From NCBI GenBank assembly GCA_018714725.1, contig DVMZ01000005.1, forward strand, positions 1 to 7,712: a stretch of 7,712 nucleotides of DNA. Direction: 5' to 3'. Each line of letters opens with the position of its first letter. Position 1 is the first letter of the stretch. Below, one piece after another: positions 6,149 to 7,712 of this stretch. The DNA comes from Candidatus Scatosoma pullistercoris (GTDB lineage Bacteria > Bacillota > Clostridia > Christensenellales > Borkfalkiaceae). The position numbers were made by a program, and so were the translations under genes. Below the pieces are notes generated by a model. That model had not been told where the DNA came from. It saw nothing but the letters and a program-made list of their open reading frames with translations, and did not search any database.

Positions 6149-6177
6149 ATCATATCAATTTCTTAAGCATTTGTCAA
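6149..6177 (-). promoter_or_regulatory. Strong sigma-A promoter with no adjacent gene
   Basis: On the minus strand TTGACA (6177-6172, perfect) and TATGAT (6154-6149, 5 of 6) are 17 bp apart. Start of transcription is expected near 6142. The surrounding DNA is distinctly A/T-rich compared with the region, as true promoters often are. The next gene on this strand begins almost 900 nt later. Confidence 0.8.
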
Positions 6178-6389
6178 CGATTTCAGGAACCTTTATGTAA
6201 TTTGTCATAAAATCCCGTTACATTTTTCGATTTCCAAAAACATGGCACCCGAGCGGAAGAAAAATAATCCGAAAGACACAAAACGGCAGGAAAAAAAGAA
6301 CGGCAAAAAAACCGGAAGCGAAAAATCGACAAAGCCCGGGCCGTAAGAACGGCAGATCCGGAAAAACAACAGGAAAAGAGCGAAACGCC
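6178..6389. other. Intergenic DNA between the Rad52 terminator and the promoter; nothing recognised
   Basis: The stretch is A-rich on the plus strand and shows no gene, RNA or mobile-element signature. A short inverted repeat TGTAA...TTACA (about 6195-6222) lies just upstream of the promoter and might be a regulator site, but it is too short to be sure. Confidence 0.5.
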
Positions 6390-6444
6390 GTAAAACGCGC
6401 GGGGCAGGAAAAATCTTTCCTGCCCCGCGCCGCTGCCGTTTTAC
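6390..6444 (-). terminator. Intrinsic terminator after the Rad52-like gene, probably bidirectional
   Basis: A 15-bp perfect stem, GCGCGGGGCAGGAAA (6397-6411) with its complement (6416-6430), closes on a 4-nt loop. It is extended by GTAAAACG (6390-6397) and CGTTTTAC (6437-6444), which supply a T-rich tail on either strand. It lies 32 bp beyond the stop of the Rad52-like gene, so its main use is on the minus strand. Confidence 0.88.
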
Positions 6445-6475
6445 AATTCTCTTTTCCCTTCACCGCCATCCGGAA

Positions 6476-7306
6476 TCAGGAATCGGGAAACGGGGTCTGC
6501 AACCGCTTTTCATACACCTTGTCAATCCAATCCCGCAGCCGGCCGCATTCCTTTTCATCCAGTTCGGAGATATGCTTGCCCGTACGCGCAAAAACCGTTT
6601 CTTCCAGTTGTTCCCGCGTATAGCCGATTTTTTCCCAGTCCTCGGGACAGAGATTGCAATCGGAACAGCCCTCTTCCCGCGCTTCGTCCCCCGCTTCCGC
6701 CGTTTCCGGTTTCTTTTCCGGCTTCGGCGCTTTTACGCTCTTTCCGCTCTTCCGGCCCTGTACGTTTCCGCCATAGCCTGCCGAGTCATGCCGTGGATAG
6801 GAAAACACCGCCTTCCCCTTTTCGTCCGCGATGACCAGTTTGCGGATACGGCGGGCGTCGTCATACTCCACTTCCGTGACGTCATAGCGCAAAAACGGAT
6901 CGCTCAGGCGATATCTGCCCCCGTCTTTCTGTGTGGGAACCGGCAAAAAGATAAACGGCGCGGTGTAGAGTTCCCGACCGATTCCCCATTTGACGCCGGC
7001 GCGTTTGAAAGCGTCCGAAGCTTCGCCTTTCTTTTCGTTGCCGGCATCCTCCCGGCTCTCTATGCCGCAATCCCATTTCCAGACAAACGGCGCTCCCGCC
7101 CCGCCGCGGATACCGATTCCGCAATAGAGATTGCCGTGAATTTCGCGATAATCGTCCGCCCAGTTTTCCGGCCCCACCGTTTCGTCAAGAATGTCCATAT
7201 CCACCCTCGACGTCTTATAAACCAGCGCCACCGCACCCTTTTCCGTCGCCTGTTTGACCTTCACCTCGATTTCCTCCGCTCTGAGCAATCTGAATTTTTT
7301 CTGCAT
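6476..7306 (-). CDS. Rad52/Sak-type single-strand DNA annealing protein
   Basis: This 276-residue protein has an N-terminal core (about 1-170) typical of the Rad52/Rad22 family found in Bacillota phages and genomes. It includes FRLLRAEEIEVKV (5-17), ILDETVGPENW (39-49), the block WDCGIESREDAG (78-89) and the signature GEASDAFKRAGVKWGIGRELYTAPFIF (94-120). Such proteins form rings that anneal complementary single strands during phage recombination or repair. After the core come a low-complexity K/P/E/A linker (about 185-212), a C-x2-C-x2-C cluster (C214, C217, C220) and a helical C-terminal domain. The last of these is the usual partner-binding region in annealing proteins. The start at 7306 has GGGAGGG directly upstream; an in-frame ATG at 7453 falls in the loop of the preceding terminator and is unlikely. 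It stands alone between two terminators, with no SSB, exonuclease or other phage gene in view, so it may be a domesticated prophage gene. I find no convincing promoter in 7307-7434. Confidence 0.9.
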   Translation of the reverse strand: MQKKFRLLRAEEIEVKVKQATEKGAVALVYKTSRVDMDILDETVGPENWADDYREIHGNLYCGIGIRGGAGAPFVWKWDCGIESREDAGNEKKGEASDAFKRAGVKWGIGRELYTAPFIFLPVPTQKDGGRYRLSDPFLRYDVTEVEYDDARRIRKLVIADEKGKAVFSYPRHDSAGYGGNVQGRKSGKSVKAPKPEKKPETAEAGDEAREEGCSDCNLCPEDWEKIGYTREQLEETVFARTGKHISELDEKECGRLRDWIDKVYEKRLQTPFPDS

Positions 7307-7309
7307 ATT

Positions 7310-7316
7310 CCCTCCC
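7310..7316 (-). promoter_or_regulatory. Ribosome binding site of the Rad52-like gene
   Basis: GGGAGGG on the minus strand lies 3 nt before the ATG at 7306 and sets the start. The codons upstream encode an unconserved basic stretch and read into the terminator hairpin. Confidence 0.75.
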
Positions 7317-7425
7317 ACTTCAGTTTGCTCCACCCGCCTTCTCTTTATGCCCGAAAAAGCTTTTCCCCCTGTCTTTTTGTTTTTCCGTCCGTTTTTCCCC
7401 TCGCTTTGATACGCATTTTGAAGCG

Positions 7426-7473
7426 AAGAAAAGAGCCCGCGAGGCGGACGCATGACGCGTCCGCCTCGCGGGC
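7426..7473 (-). terminator. Strong intrinsic terminator after the right-edge hydrolase gene
   Basis: A perfect 17-bp inverted repeat, GCCCGCGAGGCGGACGC (7435-7451) with its complement (7457-7473), surrounds a 5-nt loop. On the minus strand it is followed by TCTTTTCTT (7434-7426). It lies about 115 bp after the stop of the right-edge hydrolase and separates it from the Rad52-like gene. Confidence 0.92.
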
Positions 7474-7511
7474 CCGGATCTTTTCGCCGAATCCGTTTTT
7501 CCCTTTTGTTG

Positions 7512-7545
7512 CCGTTTCTTCTTTTTATTTCCGTTTCTTCTTTTT
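7512..7545. repeat. Short direct repeat of a 15-mer
   Basis: CCGTTTCTTCTTTTT occurs at 7512-7526 and 7531-7545, separated by ATTT. It is low-complexity DNA in the 3' untranslated region of the right-edge hydrolase gene, with no evident function. Confidence 0.6.
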
Positions 7546-7587
7546 TTTCGGTTTTGCCGGCGCTTTTGCCCGGCCTTTTCTCTACTG

Positions 7588-7712
7588 TCAGATTTCCAGC
7601 GTCATCCCGTCGAAAGCGGCAATCATCCCGTATTCCCGTTCCGCCCGCGCAAGCGTTTCCGAAAGGGGGTCGGAATTATGAGAAAAATGCGTGATCGCAT
7701 ACACGGTATGCC
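7588..7712 (-). CDS. MBL-fold metallohydrolase, PhnP-like (C-terminal 40 residues only)
   Basis: Reading from the right edge on the minus strand, 40 codons end at a TGA (7590-7588). The sequence TVYAITHFSHNS, then YGMIAAFDGMTLEI, matches the C-terminus of the complete PhnP-like hydrolase in this window (residues 234-273). By direct alignment 18 of 40 residues are identical, including the HFSHN motif that carries the last metal ligand. The N-terminus with HxHxDH and the cysteine cluster lies outside the window, so activity cannot be judged. Its transcript ends at the 17-bp terminator. It is a diverged paralog, not a recent duplicate. Confidence 0.85.
   Translation of the reverse strand, partial: HTVYAITHFSHNSDPLSETLARAEREYGMIAAFDGMTLEI

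Noticed and set aside
7307..7453. Extended start for the Rad52-like protein at 7453
   Set aside because: The ATG lies in the loop of a strong terminator hairpin and has no ribosome binding site; the ATG at 7306 has both the site and the conserved N-terminus.
7580..7591. CTCTACTGTCAG at the end of the right-edge hydrolase as another copy of the palindromic site
   Set aside because: It matches only half of the palindrome, lies in coding sequence, and an 11-12 base match is expected by chance in a window of this size.
6572..7681. A plus-strand open frame of 369 codons
   Set aside because: It runs across the Rad52-like gene, through the 17-bp terminator and into the right-edge hydrolase; its composition is R/F/P-biased with no domain.
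1..7712. CRISPR arrays, tRNA or rRNA genes, insertion sequences, attachment sites
   Set aside because: No regularly spaced identical repeats, no tRNA or rRNA signatures, and no transposase or terminal repeats were seen; the 21-bp array has only a 4-6 bp conserved core.

Overview
The window looks like chromosomal DNA of a moderately GC-rich Bacillota, most likely a gut Clostridia-type bacterium. This rests on strong AGGAGG-type ribosome binding sites, near-consensus sigma-A promoters, a TTG start, and family relatives (GT8 glycosyltransferase, CrtO-like acyltransferase, Sak/Rad52 annealing protein) that are common there. No marker gene fixes the taxon. Every credible gene lies on the minus strand. 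The intergenic DNA is strongly pyrimidine-rich on the plus strand, so the many plus-strand open frames are shadows.

Layout in the direction of transcription, from high to low coordinates: (1) the last 40 codons of a PhnP-like metallo-beta-lactamase-fold gene (7588-7712), closed by a strong intrinsic terminator with a 17-bp perfect stem (7435-7473). (2) A monocistronic Rad52/Sak-type single-strand annealing protein (6476-7306), followed by a probably bidirectional terminator (6390-6444). (3) About 1.2 kb with no convincing gene (5257-6475). It holds a strong promoter (6149-6177) with palindromic structure just downstream, a purine-rich transcript region of about 750 nt, and a second promoter (5373-5401). 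Directly upstream of that second promoter sit four CTAC/GTAG motifs spaced exactly 21 bp apart. (4) A tight operon: GT8 glycosyltransferase (4141-5256), PlsC-like acyltransferase (3090-4088), CrtO-like membrane protein (2284-3093) and PhnP-like hydrolase (1466-2287). The last three overlap by 4 bp at each junction. (5) A consensus promoter (1364-1391) with a leader of about 340 nt containing a candidate attenuator, leading into a COG2509-type FAD-dependent dehydrogenase (1-1014) that runs off the left edge.

The operon in (4) reads as a membrane-lipid or glycolipid module. One enzyme adds a sugar, two candidate acyltransferases act at the membrane, and a small metallohydrolase is co-translated. 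This exact set is not one I recognise as a named pathway. Its upstream region, with two promoters, a phased repeat array and a long untranslated tract, is the part most likely to be undescribed. A second PhnP-like hydrolase at the right edge, related to the one in the operon, frames the Rad52 gene.
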